A DNA stretch of 64,000 nucleotides from Salipiger thiooxidans. Its GTDB lineage: Bacteria; Pseudomonadota; Alphaproteobacteria; Rhodobacterales; Rhodobacteraceae. Position 1 is the first letter of the stretch; every line of letters starts with the position of its first letter. The notes below the pieces were generated by a model. That model searched no databases. It was not told where the DNA came from and saw only the letters and a program-made list of their open reading frames with translations. Both the position numbers and the translations under genes were made by a program. Shown in pieces: positions 13,643 to 22,461 of this stretch. The DNA is taken from positions 1 to 64,000 of the forward strand of contig NZ_FNAV01000002.1 in assembly GCF_900102075.1 (NCBI RefSeq). Reading direction: 5' to 3'.

Positions 13643-14646
13643 AGAGAAGCCTCCCCGCCTACGTCTACGCCCGAGGAAAGAAGGGCTACCTCTACTTCGT
13701 CCGTGGCGGGATCTGCCAGCGTATCCACAGCGAGCCTGGCACTGCCGAGTTCGCCTCAGACTACGCCCGCCTGATGCGGGGTCGTGTCGCGACGCCGAAA
13801 CAGACCATATCCAAGCTGATTGAACTTTGGATGCGCTCGCCGAAGTGGGCGAAGTACGCGCACAACACGCGGCGCGGGCACGAGCGGCACCTACTCTATC
13901 TCAGCGAGACCGCCGGAAATGTTGACCCGGCCAAGCTCAGAACGGTTCATGTCTACGAGATGCGGGATGCACTAGCCGACAAGCCGACTGATGCAAACAG
14001 GAAGCTCGACACACTCGTTGCGCTGCTGAACTACGGTATCCAGATCGGATGGCTTGATCGTAACCCGGCGCATGGGGTCGAACGGCTGGACCCAGCTGGA
14101 AGGAAGCGCAAGCCTTGGCCCGTCGACCTCATAGAAGCATTCCGCGCGGAAGCTGAAGGCCGAACACTGCTGCTCTTCGAGATGCTGCTAGGGACCGGAC
14201 AACGCATCAATGACGTGCTGTCCCTGCGCTGGTCTGATCTCGACGGGGACGGCTTCCCCCTCACTCAGGGGAAAACGAAGAAAGAGCTCTACATCCCTCT
14301 CACAGACCGCCTTCGGACCGTTCTTGATGCTGAGAAGCGCAAGGGGCTGTTCATCATCTGCCACGACGACGGCCGACGCATCAGCTACCAGCTTGCGCAC
14401 AAGGACATCATGGCAGTGCGCAAGAAGATCGGCGCGGAAGACTACGACATTCACGCGCTTCGCTACGCCGCCGCGACCGAGATCGCGTCCATCCCCGGCA
14501 TGACGAACGAGCACATCCAGGCAATCACCGGCCACGCGGATGCGACCATGATCCGGCTCTATGCTGGCGCGGCCGTGCAGCGGGCGCGAGCCGAAGAGGC
14601 GCAGAAAGCGCGCCGGGACAGAACGAATACGAAAAGCGAACACTGA
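13639..14646 (+). CDS. int: Tyrosine site-specific integrase
   Basis: 335 aa from GTG 13639. The catalytic set is complete: Arg189 in GTGQRINDVL, a lysine in GKTKKE near 213, His272 and Arg275 in IHALRY, His299 in TGHADATMI and nucleophile Tyr308 in RLYAG. The N-terminal half (about 50-130) is the core-binding SAM-like domain. It inserts and excises the prophage, and lies 40-80 bases from the junction within ctrA, as expected for the integrase end of an element. Last gene of the repressor-controlled rightward operon. Confidence 0.93.
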   Translation: MKRSLPAYVYARGKKGYLYFVRGGICQRIHSEPGTAEFASDYARLMRGRVATPKQTISKLIELWMRSPKWAKYAHNTRRGHERHLLYLSETAGNVDPAKLRTVHVYEMRDALADKPTDANRKLDTLVALLNYGIQIGWLDRNPAHGVERLDPAGRKRKPWPVDLIEAFRAEAEGRTLLLFEMLLGTGQRINDVLSLRWSDLDGDGFPLTQGKTKKELYIPLTDRLRTVLDAEKRKGLFIICHDDGRRISYQLAHKDIMAVRKKIGAEDYDIHALRYAAATEIASIPGMTNEHIQAITGHADATMIRLYAGAAVQRARAEEAQKARRDRTNTKSEH

Positions 14647-14725
14647 AACGGATTTGAAACGCAAAAATATTTTACAATAATATCAGCACCATAAGTGACA
14701 ATATAGATGATTGAGGAACATCTCC
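14644..14725. other. Attachment-site region (prophage end in ctrA)
   Basis: Between the integrase stop and the recognisable ctrA sequence lies AT-rich DNA with a direct repeat TGAAACG (14644-14650 and 14655-14661, one helical turn apart), a plausible arm-type integrase site. On the ctrA strand the gene reads ACCAAGGAGATGTTCCTCAA and then AT-rich codons for NHLY before leaving the CtrA sequence. The crossover core is therefore probably within about 14703-14725; the exact overlap cannot be set without the other end. Confidence 0.7.
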
Positions 14726-15237
14726 TTGGTCAGGGTGGTGCCCTTGCGCAGCGAGAGCAGCTCGAGCATCTGGTATTCCTTGCCGGTCAGATGCACCGCC
14801 TTGCCGCCGACCTCGACCGTCTTGGCGTCGAGGTTGACCGAGATCTTGCCAGTGCGGATGACCGACTGCGAATGGCCCTTGGAGCGGCGGATGATGGCGT
14901 GGATGCGCGCCACCAGCTCATCGCGGTGGAAGGGCTTGGTGAGGTAATCGTCGGCGCCGAAGCCGAATCCCTTGATCTTGTTCTCGGTGTCGTCGGCCCC
15001 GGAGAGAATCAGGATGGGCGTGTTGATTCGGGACATCCGGAGCTGGCGCAGCACTTCGTGCCCGTTGATGTCGGGCAGGTTGAGGTCCAGCAGGATCAGG
15101 TCGTAATCGTAGAGCCGGGCCAGGTCGATGCCTTCCTCGCCGAGATCGGTGGCATAAACGTTGAGATTGGCATGCGTCAGCATCAATTCGATGCTCTTCG
15201 ACGTGGTCGGATCGTCTTCCACCAGAAGGATGCGCAT
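14683..15237 (-). pseudogene. ctrA: CtrA response regulator, truncated by the prophage
   Basis: 184 aa instead of about 235-240. The receiver domain (1-120) is complete with phospho-acceptor Asp51 and KPFH. The winged-helix output domain begins ([32 protein letters not shown]) but ends at Tyr179, followed by CHLWC and a stop supplied by phage DNA. The expected continuation ([20 protein letters not shown]), which forms the recognition helix, and the wing are gone. CtrA controls cell-cycle genes in Caulobacter and motility and gene transfer agent genes in Rhodobacteraceae, where it is dispensable. The product could still be phosphorylated and perhaps dimerise, but should not bind DNA. Confidence 0.9.
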
Positions 15238-15290
15238 TGAGCTGTTCTCCGCTTGTTCTGTCCCATTGACCCGACCCTGTCGGAAATAGG

Positions 15291-15305
15291 TTAATGCTTC
15301 TTTAC
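15291..15305. promoter_or_regulatory. Candidate CtrA half-site pair upstream of ctrA
   Basis: TTAA-N7-TTAC, one mismatch from the CtrA consensus TTAA-N7-TTAA, 54-68 bases before the ctrA start. Autoregulation is known in relatives. Short motif, so chance is possible. Confidence 0.35.
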
Positions 15306-15352
15306 TGTAGCCGGTAATGGAGCAATTTCAACTTGCGGTTGCCACTTATAGC

Positions 15353-15652
15353 CTACTGATCAGAATTTTCGTGACCGGTCGCGCGAAAGCGCTGCACCAG
15401 CGTCGCCTTGAGCGCCTCTTCGCCGTGGCAGGCCACTGCGCGCATCCATTCCGACAGCTCTTCGGAACTGAGGCCGTAGCGATCAAGCGCCTGTTTTTCC
15501 GAGAGAAGACCGAAGCGCACCGCCTTCACTACGGCGGCCTTGCGCGAGGCCACCCAGCGCCGGGTTTCGACCGGCGGCAGGTCGGCACGGGTCATGATGG
15601 AGCCGTCCGGCATGTTCACCGCACGGGGGCCATCGATCTTCTTGAGGTACAT
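15353..15652 (-). CDS. sciP: DUF1153 protein, SciP-like CtrA inhibitor
   Basis: 99 aa from MYLKKIDGPRAV (a further ATG lies at 15670). It has the DUF1153 pattern: PDGSIMTRADLPPVETRRWV, then SRKAAVVKAVRFGLLSEKQA, LDRYGLSSEELSEWMRAVAC and LKATLVQRFR. In Caulobacter, SciP binds CtrA and blocks its recruitment of RNA polymerase. Its position next to ctrA supports the assignment. The gene is intact, though its target here is truncated. Predicted helix-turn-helix in the middle; cytoplasmic. Confidence 0.85.
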   Translation of the reverse strand: MYLKKIDGPRAVNMPDGSIMTRADLPPVETRRWVASRKAAVVKAVRFGLLSEKQALDRYGLSSEELSEWMRAVACHGEEALKATLVQRFRATGHENSDQ

Positions 15653-15701
15653 CGTCGTCGTCCCAGTCATTCCGGCTGGGACCTATTTGACCCTGCTCAA
15701 T

Positions 15702-15716
15702 TTAACGGCATCTAAA
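15702..15716. promoter_or_regulatory. Candidate CtrA half-site pair between sciP and mnmA
   Basis: TTAA-N7-TAAA in the short divergent region between sciP (minus) and mnmA (plus), one mismatch from the CtrA consensus on either strand. Would allow CtrA control of its own inhibitor. Weak evidence. Confidence 0.3.
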
Positions 15717-15778
15717 ACCGCCCCTTGAGAGTGCAGCGCATTTTCCTATATTCCGGGCCAATTCCCCAGGAGTCCGTC

Positions 15779-16921
15779 ATGCCCCTCGATGCCCCGAAAC
15801 TCAATTCGCTCGGCCTGCCGAAGCCCCCGTCCGAGACGCGGGTCGTGGTCGCCATGTCCGGCGGAGTCGATTCCTCGGTGGTGGCGGCGATGCTGGCCGA
15901 GGAAGGCTACGACGTCGTTGGCGTCACCCTGCAGCTCTACGACCACGGCGCGGCGCTGGCCAAGAAGGGCGCCTGCTGCGCCGGCATCGACATCCACGAT
16001 GCCCGCCGCGTGGCAGAGCAGATGAGCTTCCCACACTACGTGCTCGATTACGAGAACATCTTCCGCGACGCCGTCATCGACGAATTCGCCGAGAGCTATC
16101 TCGGCGGCGCCACCCCCGTGCCTTGCATCCGCTGCAACGAGCGGGTGAAGTTCAAGGACCTGCTGGAGACCGCCAAGGATCTGGACGCCGACTGTATGGC
16201 GACAGGCCACTACATCCAGCGCATGGTCGGCGATCGCGGCCCCGAGCTGCACTCGGCGGCGGATGCCAACCGCGACCAGAGCTACTTCCTGTTCTCGACC
16301 ACGCCCGAGCAGCTGTCGTTCCTGCGCTTCCCGCTCGGCCACCTCAAGAGCAAGGCGGAAACCCGTGCGCTGGCTGCGAAATACGGGCTGAGCGTGGCGG
16401 ACAAGCCGGACAGCCAGGACATCTGCTTCGTGCCCGACGGCAACTATGCCAGCGTGATCGAGAAGCTGCGGCCGGGTGCGGCCGAGCCGGGCGAGATCGT
16501 GCATGTCGACGGCCGTGTGCTCGGCGAGCACCGCGGCGTCATCCACTACACCATCGGCCAGCGCCGGGGGCTGGGGATCGGCGGGCTGTCGGATCCGCTC
16601 TACGTGGTGAAGCTCGACGTCGACAAGAAACAGGTGATCGTGGGGCCGAAGGAGCTGCTCGCCACCCGCACGGTGCCGGTGCGCGAGATCAACTGGCTGG
16701 GCGACGAGCCCTTCACCTCGCGCAAGGAATGGCACGTGTCGGTCAAGGTGCGCTCCACCCGTCCCCCGCGCGAGGCGGTGATCCGTCCGATCTCGGAGAC
16801 CGAGGCCGAGGTCGAGCTGATGGTCGCAGAGGAAGGTGTCTCGCCGGGTCAGGCCTGCGTTTTCTACGACACCGAGAGCAGCCGCATCTTCGGCGGCGGC
16901 TGGATCTGGCGCGGGCACTGA
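15779..16921 (+). CDS. mnmA: tRNA-specific 2-thiouridylase MnmA
   Basis: 380 aa from ATG 15779 with CAGGAG upstream; an earlier in-frame start at 15725 lacks a ribosome site. It converts U34 of Lys, Glu and Gln tRNAs to 2-thiouridine. The PP-loop SGGVDSS (ATP binding), [12 protein letters not shown] with the catalytic cysteine, GHYIQR, and the second cysteine in [10 protein letters not shown] are all present, along with the C-terminal beta-barrel ([10 protein letters not shown]). Length normal. Single gene. Confidence 0.95.
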   Translation: MPLDAPKLNSLGLPKPPSETRVVVAMSGGVDSSVVAAMLAEEGYDVVGVTLQLYDHGAALAKKGACCAGIDIHDARRVAEQMSFPHYVLDYENIFRDAVIDEFAESYLGGATPVPCIRCNERVKFKDLLETAKDLDADCMATGHYIQRMVGDRGPELHSAADANRDQSYFLFSTTPEQLSFLRFPLGHLKSKAETRALAAKYGLSVADKPDSQDICFVPDGNYASVIEKLRPGAAEPGEIVHVDGRVLGEHRGVIHYTIGQRRGLGIGGLSDPLYVVKLDVDKKQVIVGPKELLATRTVPVREINWLGDEPFTSRKEWHVSVKVRSTRPPREAVIRPISETEAEVELMVAEEGVSPGQACVFYDTESSRIFGGGWIWRGH

Positions 16922-17115
16922 GCGCCGGGCCGGGCGCGAGCCGCGCATCGCCGGTCCGCGGGATGGCGATGCGCGCCTGGAACCTCGCGATTTATCCCGG
17001 CCACGTCCGAAAGACCTCGACACGTCGCACCAAGCTCAGCCAGATCGCCGGCCCGGGGGGCGGACCGGCGATGCGCGGCGGTCTTCGGCCTTGATTCCGC
17101 GCCGGAGCTCTGGCC

Positions 17116-18003
17116 CTACCGCCCCTGATCTTTCCGCTTCAGCAGCGTGTGCGCCACCGCGCCCGCCACCGTCAGCAGGATGATCACCGTGCCCACCGCG
17201 TTGATCACCGGCGGGTGGCCGTTGGCGTTGCGGGCCATGGCGCCGATCTCGGTGGCGAAGGTGCAGGCCGCGCCCTTGGCGAACATGGTGGTGTTGTAGT
17301 TCTCCATGCTCGCCATGAAGGCGATCACCGCCGCCGAGGCCAGCGCCGGCGCGAGATAGGGCAGCGTCAGCCGCCGGAACACCCGGAACGGCGTCGCGCC
17401 GAGATCCAGCGCCGCCTCCTCGAGTTCCACCGGCTGGCGCTGCAGCCGCGCCATCAGGATCAGCATCGGGTAGCCCGAGATGAAGGTCACCTGCGCCATG
17501 ATGATGGTGAAGAGCCCCGCATCTACCCCGAGCCGGTTCCAGAACACCAGCGCCGAGAGGCCGAGCACGATCCCCGGCGCCAGCATCGGCGACAGCAGCA
17601 CCCACCAGAGCGCCCCGTTCGCGCGCGAGCGCCAGCGGGTCAGCAGCACCGCCCCCGCGAGCCCCAGCATCAGCGACATCGGCACCACGATGGCCGCCAC
17701 GTAGAGCGAGTTTCCGAGGCAGCCGATGAAGCGCTCACGGTCGATGGCGCGCAGGACCGGGTCGGCCCGCAGCGCCTCCTCGGGCATCCAGAAGAAGGCG
17801 TACCACTTGCCGGTGAAGCCGCGCCAGTCGGTCACCGTGGGCGGCGAGGCGTCGTTGAACGACGACAGGATCATCAGCAGCAGCGGCACGAACATGAAGG
17901 CGAGGAACGCCCACGTGTAGGCGGTGAGCAGCCCGTCGGCGGTCAGGAAGCGCGGCCCGCGGGCGCGGTGCTGACGGGCGCCGGTGTCGGAAAGATCGGT
18001 CAT
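17116..18003 (-). CDS. ABC transporter permease, PotC type
   Basis: 295 aa. Six membrane segments with the inner-membrane-component loop EEAALDLGATPFRVFRRLTL, the EAA motif that docks on the ATPase. MTDLSDTGARQ start overlaps the stop of the upstream permease by ATGA. Together with the next three genes upstream it forms a spermidine/putrescine-type (PotABCD-like) importer. The true substrate could be a polyamine, opine or other cationic amine and is not readable from sequence. Confidence 0.88.
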   Translation of the reverse strand: MTDLSDTGARQHRARGPRFLTADGLLTAYTWAFLAFMFVPLLLMILSSFNDASPPTVTDWRGFTGKWYAFFWMPEEALRADPVLRAIDRERFIGCLGNSLYVAAIVVPMSLMLGLAGAVLLTRWRSRANGALWWVLLSPMLAPGIVLGLSALVFWNRLGVDAGLFTIIMAQVTFISGYPMLILMARLQRQPVELEEAALDLGATPFRVFRRLTLPYLAPALASAAVIAFMASMENYNTTMFAKGAACTFATEIGAMARNANGHPPVINAVGTVIILLTVAGAVAHTLLKRKDQGR

Positions 18004-19382
18004 TGCACCCTCGCGAAATCCTTGAGACGCGTCCGCATGATCCACATGAAGAGCGCGACCAGCACGAAGCAGACGATGGTGTAGGCAAAGCTGTAGGCCG
18101 CGCCGCTGTTGGCGTTGGGGCTCTCGAAGAACTTGTTGTAGATCGTCTGGCTGAACCACTCGGCCTGCAGCCCGCGCGAGATGATCCGCGGCACCGAGAA
18201 CGCCCCCGCCGCCAGCATGAAGGTGGCAATGGTGCCCACCGCGATGCCGGGCTTGGAATGCGGGATGATGATCCGCCAGTGTACCCGCCACGGCGAGGCC
18301 CCGAGGTCCCGCGCCGCCTCGATCTGGTTTTTGTCGAGGGTGTTCATGACGTTGTAGATCGGGAAGACCATGAAGAGCACATAGGTGTAGACGATCACGA
18401 GGAAGACCGTGCCGGGGAAGCGCTTGAACTGGATCGGCCTGTCGATCAGCCCCAGCCACTCGAGCAGGCCGTTCAGCAGCCCGGCGTTGTCGATGATCGT
18501 GGTCCAGGCGTAGATCCGCATGAGCTCGACGATGGCATAGGGGATCACCAGCCCGAGGAAGAGCCAGACCGCCCGCTTCGGCGGGGTCGCGAGCGCCACC
18601 TTGTAGGCGATGGGATAGCACAGCAGCAGCGCCAGCGCGGTGGCGATCACCGCCTGCACCAGCGTCCGCGCCAGCGTGATGAGCGCGATGCGCTGGTAGA
18701 CCTGCCCGTCACGTTCGAAGCGCAGCCCGGTCAGAGACAGCAGCCGGTTCGAGAACTTCGCATCCTCGAGCGCGCGCTGGGTGTCCGACATGGGGATGTG
18801 CCGGGCCTCTGCCAGCGCCGCGAAGTTCTCGAGCGTGTAGGGCGTGGCATTGGCCTCCTGCGCGCGCAGCTCGCCGTAGAGCTGGCTCGCGAGCTCCGCG
18901 ATCTCCTGCGCGGCGGCCTGCTGGTCCGCCAGCGGCACGGTCTCGGAGACCTCGAGCAGCGGCAGATCGTAGGCCTCGTCGAGCCAGACCGTCTCGGCCT
19001 CGCTCCGCGCCAGCGCCCGGTGCGTGGTGGCGCGGGCGCATTGCAGGATGTAGGGCCGCGCGGGGGCCGCCTCGACCCCGTCCGCGCTGCCCGACATCGA
19101 GGGCACCGCCATGCCGCCGGACATGGACGGCACCGCGAGCCCGCCGGAGCCCTGTCCGCTCTCGGCCGGGGTGTCGTAGGTGCGCAGGATCGACACGCAG
19201 GTTCGGGCGTCGCGCTCGACCATCTGCACCACGGCGCTGTCGGCGGCCCGCGGCGGCGCGGTCAGCGCGCGCTCCAGCATGGTGAGCTGCGGCAGCACGA
19301 TGAGCATCAGCCCCCAGATCGCCGCCGCAAGGAAGAAGACGAGCGTCAGCCCCTTGCCGTATCCCCGGAACAGCCCGCTCAT
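18000..19382 (-). CDS. ABC transporter permease, PotB type, with large periplasmic insertion
   Basis: 460 aa, against about 280-300 for PotB. After the first membrane segment (about 10-35) comes a roughly 190-residue insertion, including a tandem GGLAVPSMSG/GMAVPSMSG repeat, two cysteines (RTCVSIL, LQCARAT) and helical segments. The transmembrane core then resumes near residue 235, with the EAA-like loop EAARDLGASPWRVHWRI. By topology the insertion faces the periplasm, where it could contact the binding protein. Overlaps both neighbours by ATGA; reading frame intact. Confidence 0.85.
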   Translation of the reverse strand: MSGLFRGYGKGLTLVFFLAAAIWGLMLIVLPQLTMLERALTAPPRAADSAVVQMVERDARTCVSILRTYDTPAESGQGSGGLAVPSMSGGMAVPSMSGSADGVEAAPARPYILQCARATTHRALARSEAETVWLDEAYDLPLLEVSETVPLADQQAAAQEIAELASQLYGELRAQEANATPYTLENFAALAEARHIPMSDTQRALEDAKFSNRLLSLTGLRFERDGQVYQRIALITLARTLVQAVIATALALLLCYPIAYKVALATPPKRAVWLFLGLVIPYAIVELMRIYAWTTIIDNAGLLNGLLEWLGLIDRPIQFKRFPGTVFLVIVYTYVLFMVFPIYNVMNTLDKNQIEAARDLGASPWRVHWRIIIPHSKPGIAVGTIATFMLAAGAFSVPRIISRGLQAEWFSQTIYNKFFESPNANSGAAYSFAYTIVCFVLVALFMWIMRTRLKDFARVQ

Positions 19383-20482
19383 TGCGCCGCGAGCTCCTGC
19401 CCGGTGCGCGCCAGCGGACCCGTCGGCAGGATCACCGCCTGCTTCGCCGCAAAGCCCAGCATGACCGGCGCGTCGCCCGAGACCTCGGGCGCAGCGCCGT
19501 CATTGGTGACGTGCACCGCGAACTCGACGCCCTTCGCCTCGAAGAAGAGGTTGAGGAAGGCACCCTCGAGATCGCGCCGGACCAGCCGCGCCGCGATGCG
19601 GTTCTCGCCATGCTCGGGGATCACCGCCTCGGGGCGGACAAAGAGCATGGCCTGCGCGCCGGGCGCCAGCTGCTCGGGGTTGCGGGCGCGGAAGCGGCCG
19701 AGATCGGTGGCGATGGTCGCGGTGCCGTTGTCGACGCTCTCGATGCGGCCGTCGATGCGGTTGATCTCGCCCACGAAGCTTGCGGCAAAGGCGGTGCGGG
19801 GGCGCGAGTAGACATCGTCGCCGGTGCCCACCTGCTCGATCACGCCGTTGTTCATCACCGCGATGCGGTCCGACATGGTCAGCGCCTCGCCCTGGTCGTG
19901 GGTGATGTAGATGAAGGTGACGCCGGTCTTCTTCTGGATCGCCCGCAGCTCGGCGCGCATGTGCTGGCGCAGCTTCAGGTCGAGCGCCGAGAGCGGCTCG
20001 TCGAGCAGCAGCACCGCGGGCTCGACCGCCAGAGCGCGGGCAATGGCGACCCGCTGGCGCTGGCCGCCCGACAGCTCGGACGGCAGCTTGTCGCCCTGGT
20101 CGCCAAGCGCCACGAGTTCCAGCAGCTCCTGCGCCCGCGCCCGGCGCTCGCGCTTGCCGATGCCGCGCGCCTCGAGCCCGAAGGCCACGTTCTCCCACAC
20201 CGGCATCAGCGGGAAGAGCGCGAGGTTCTGGAAGATCAGCGCCGTCGGCCGCGCGTTGGGGCCCCTGCCCGCCATGTCCTCGCCCCCGATGAGGATGCGC
20301 CCCTCGGAGGGTTCGTTGAAGCCCGAGACCGCCCGCAGGATCGTGGTCTTGCCGCAGCCCGAGGGGCCGAGGATCGAGAAGAACTCGCCCGCCTCGATCC
20401 TGAGCGACGTGGGTTTCACGGCGGTGAAACCGTTGGGATAGGTGATGGAGACGCCTTCCAGCGTCACGTCCTTGCCGCGCAT
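19379..20482 (-). CDS. ABC transporter ATP-binding protein, PotA type
   Basis: 367 aa from ATG 20482 with GGAGAGAG upstream. Walker A GPSGCGKTT, Q-loop FQNLALFP, signature LSGGQRQRVAIARAL, Walker B LLLDEPLSALD and H-loop ITHDQGEA are intact. The C-terminal TOBE domain (about 270-365) is typical of Pot/Fbp ATPases. It energises the permease pair encoded downstream and overlaps it by ATGA. Confidence 0.92.
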   Translation of the reverse strand: MRGKDVTLEGVSITYPNGFTAVKPTSLRIEAGEFFSILGPSGCGKTTILRAVSGFNEPSEGRILIGGEDMAGRGPNARPTALIFQNLALFPLMPVWENVAFGLEARGIGKRERRARAQELLELVALGDQGDKLPSELSGGQRQRVAIARALAVEPAVLLLDEPLSALDLKLRQHMRAELRAIQKKTGVTFIYITHDQGEALTMSDRIAVMNNGVIEQVGTGDDVYSRPRTAFAASFVGEINRIDGRIESVDNGTATIATDLGRFRARNPEQLAPGAQAMLFVRPEAVIPEHGENRIAARLVRRDLEGAFLNLFFEAKGVEFAVHVTNDGAAPEVSGDAPVMLGFAAKQAVILPTGPLARTGQELAAQ

Positions 20483-20636
20483 GGGCTCTCTCCGTGGCGA
20501 TCGCGCGCGCGGCAAAGCGCGCGCGGGTGCGTGCCGGTCGGCCTTGAACGGGCAAGGCGCCGGGCGCGGAACGCCCGGCGCGCAATACGCGCGGCCGCCG
20601 GGACGCGCGGACGATGCCGCGCGCCCCGTCCGGCAA

Positions 20637-21755
20637 TCAGGCGTTGGTGATGATTTCCGAGAACTCGTTCTGGGTCGGCGCGAGGAACGGCGTCTCGGCC
20701 TGCCACCACCACATGTTGCCCAGCACCTCCTGGGTGTAGACCTCGTTGAACTGGCGCTTGAACTCTTCGCTGGCGAACTCGGCAGCGCCGGCCACCGCCG
20801 AGTTGTAGCCGGTGTTGTTCGAGAACATGCCGCCCACTTCCGGGGTCAGCATGAAGTTCATGAACGCCACGGCCTGGTCCACGTTCTCGGCCTCGCGCAT
20901 GATGCCGAAGCTGTCGAGCCAGGTGATGATGCCTTCCTTGGGCGCGCGGTAGATGAACTCGGGGTTCTCGCGGTTCAGCAGCAGGCCGGTGGTGTCCCAC
21001 GTCTGGCCGATGACGCAGCCCGCGTCCTTGAAGGCGGCGGTGGCTTCGGTGGCGTTGTTCCAGAACGCGCCGAAGTGATCCTTGCGCTCGATGATCCACT
21101 GGGTGACAGCGCCAAAGACCCGGCGGGCCTCTTCTTCCGACTTGTAGACGTCGAGCATCCGGTTCGAGGGCACCTCGCCGGTGGCGTCGAGGTAGAGACC
21201 GATGCCGATCAGCGCCGATTTCTGGCGGAACGCCGACTTGCCCTCGGTGCCGTCCGCGAAGAGATCGCCGTAGGACAGCGTGGCGGGGTCGATGCCTGCG
21301 GTGGTGTTGAGCGTCATGCCCTCGGTGCCCCAGTCGAAGGGCAGCACGACCTGCTCGCCGTTGTGCATGCCGCCGAGCGTTGCGCTGTCACGCAGGAAGG
21401 ACGGGATCACCGCGTCGGTGTTCACGCCCGCGGGCAGCGGCATGAAGTAGCTGTTGCCGTCGCTGTCGAGGTAGTTCGGCGCGTTGGTGATCGACGGGAA
21501 CACCACGTCGAAGCCCTTGCCGCCGGCGGACGAGATGGTCGACTCGGCCTCGTTGTTCGAGCCGAAGGTGGTGAGCTCGAGCGTGATTCCGGTGTCGGCC
21601 TCGAACTTCTCGGCGATGTTGGGCTGGATGTAATCCTGCCATGCGAGGACCCTGACGGTGCCCGACGCGGCCAGCGCGTCATGGGCGCGCAGCACCACCG
21701 GCGCGGCAACGGCGGTGGCGGTCATCTTCAGGGCGGTGCGGCGGGAAATCGTCAT
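20637..21755 (-). CDS. Extracellular solute-binding protein, PotD/PotF type
   Basis: 372 aa. The N-terminus SRRTALKMTATAVAAPVVLR is a twin-arginine-type signal, cleaved after AHDALAA or nearby, so the protein is probably exported folded. The mature start VRVLAWQDYIQPNIAEKFEA is typical of spermidine/putrescine-binding proteins. Acidic and aromatic residues (DWGTEGM, WDTTGLL, WLDSFGI) suit a cationic amine ligand. First gene of the operon; the 154-base gap to the ATPase gene is larger than the others, so it may be expressed at a higher level. Confidence 0.9.
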   Translation of the reverse strand: MTISRRTALKMTATAVAAPVVLRAHDALAASGTVRVLAWQDYIQPNIAEKFEADTGITLELTTFGSNNEAESTISSAGGKGFDVVFPSITNAPNYLDSDGNSYFMPLPAGVNTDAVIPSFLRDSATLGGMHNGEQVVLPFDWGTEGMTLNTTAGIDPATLSYGDLFADGTEGKSAFRQKSALIGIGLYLDATGEVPSNRMLDVYKSEEEARRVFGAVTQWIIERKDHFGAFWNNATEATAAFKDAGCVIGQTWDTTGLLLNRENPEFIYRAPKEGIITWLDSFGIMREAENVDQAVAFMNFMLTPEVGGMFSNNTGYNSAVAGAAEFASEEFKRQFNEVYTQEVLGNMWWWQAETPFLAPTQNEFSEIITNA

Positions 21756-22067
21756 CTGGTATCCTCTCTGCTGGAATGCGGGCCACGCGGGGCCCGTCGG
21801 ATCGCCGGTTAGACCCGGTTCAAGTCACTCTGGTGACACTCTTGTAAACGACGCATGACAGCGCAAGCACGGAATCTCCGGACGCCCGGTTTCGTGACCG
21901 GAGGCCGCCCCCCCAGCCGTCATCCGCCGGACCCGTCCCCGCCCACGCAACCGCCCCGTCCCGCCCGGACCGCCCGCCGCGGCGTCGCCGGCGCGCCGCG
22001 GACGAAAGCCTCTGGCATCACGCGACATTTCGGGTCAGGTATGGGCGACCCTCGCCCGGAGCCCCCC
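21756..22067. promoter_or_regulatory. Divergent upstream region with an inverted repeat
   Basis: Holds the promoters of the transporter operon (minus) and the SMR gene (plus). GTCAC-TCTG-GTGAC (21824-21837) lies about 70 bases before the binding-protein start and is a possible operator. No clear -35/-10 pair is visible. Nothing coding is supported. Confidence 0.4.
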
Positions 22068-22397
22068 ATGCCCTACCTTGTCCTCGCCCTCGCCGTGCTG
22101 GCCGAGACCATCGGCACCGCCGCCCTGCAGGCGAGCCAGCAGTTCACCCGCCTCGTGCCCTCGGTGATCGTCGTGGTCGCCTACGCGCTGGCGTTCTGGC
22201 TGCTGTCGATCGCTCTCAAGAGCTTCCCCGTCGGCATCGCCTACGCGCTCTGGTCCGGGCTCGGCATCTTCTTCATCGCAATCATCGGGCTGGTAGTCTT
22301 CGGACAGCGGCTGGATCTGCCCGCGGTCCTCGGGATCGGGCTGATCCTTGCCGGCATCCTCGTGATCAACCTGTTTTCCTCCACGTCCGGACATTAA
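22068..22397 (+). CDS. Small multidrug resistance (SMR) family transporter
   Basis: 109 aa, four membrane helices filling nearly the whole protein. MPYLVLALAVLAETIGTAAL carries the essential membrane glutamate (Glu13-equivalent of EmrE); the SMR signature (FPVGIAYALWSGLGI) and the final VFGQRLDLPAVLGIGLILAG are present. EmrE-type proteins exchange protons for quaternary cations. Could instead be a guanidinium or polyamine exporter; the nearby polyamine-type importer makes that worth noting. GGAG lies before the ATG. Confidence 0.9.
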   Translation: MPYLVLALAVLAETIGTAALQASQQFTRLVPSVIVVVAYALAFWLLSIALKSFPVGIAYALWSGLGIFFIAIIGLVVFGQRLDLPAVLGIGLILAGILVINLFSSTSGH

Positions 22398-22461
22398 AGG
22401 GCTGGCCTTTTGGCCCCCATGACGCTAGGCGATCCCGCGAAACTCCCTAAAAGGCACTCCC

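Larger units (their letters stand above)
1..14720. mobile_element. Lambda-like prophage, right-hand part, integrated into the 3' half of ctrA
   Basis: Gene order is that of a temperate siphophage-type element: terminase genes, HNH, early replication operon, Cro/CI immunity region, rightward small-gene operon, tyrosine integrase at the edge. The right boundary lies about 14,700-14,725, where ctrA loses its normal 3' end and base composition shifts to AT-rich DNA. The left boundary is outside the window, since the large terminase gene is cut at position 1 and capsid and tail genes must lie further left. Whether the phage is still inducible cannot be judged, but every early gene seen is intact apart from possible oddities at 11729-12175. 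Confidence 0.93.

Noticed and set aside
14647-14700. tRNA gene as the integration site
   Set aside because: No tRNA-like cloverleaf is present at the junction; the interrupted sequence is ctrA.
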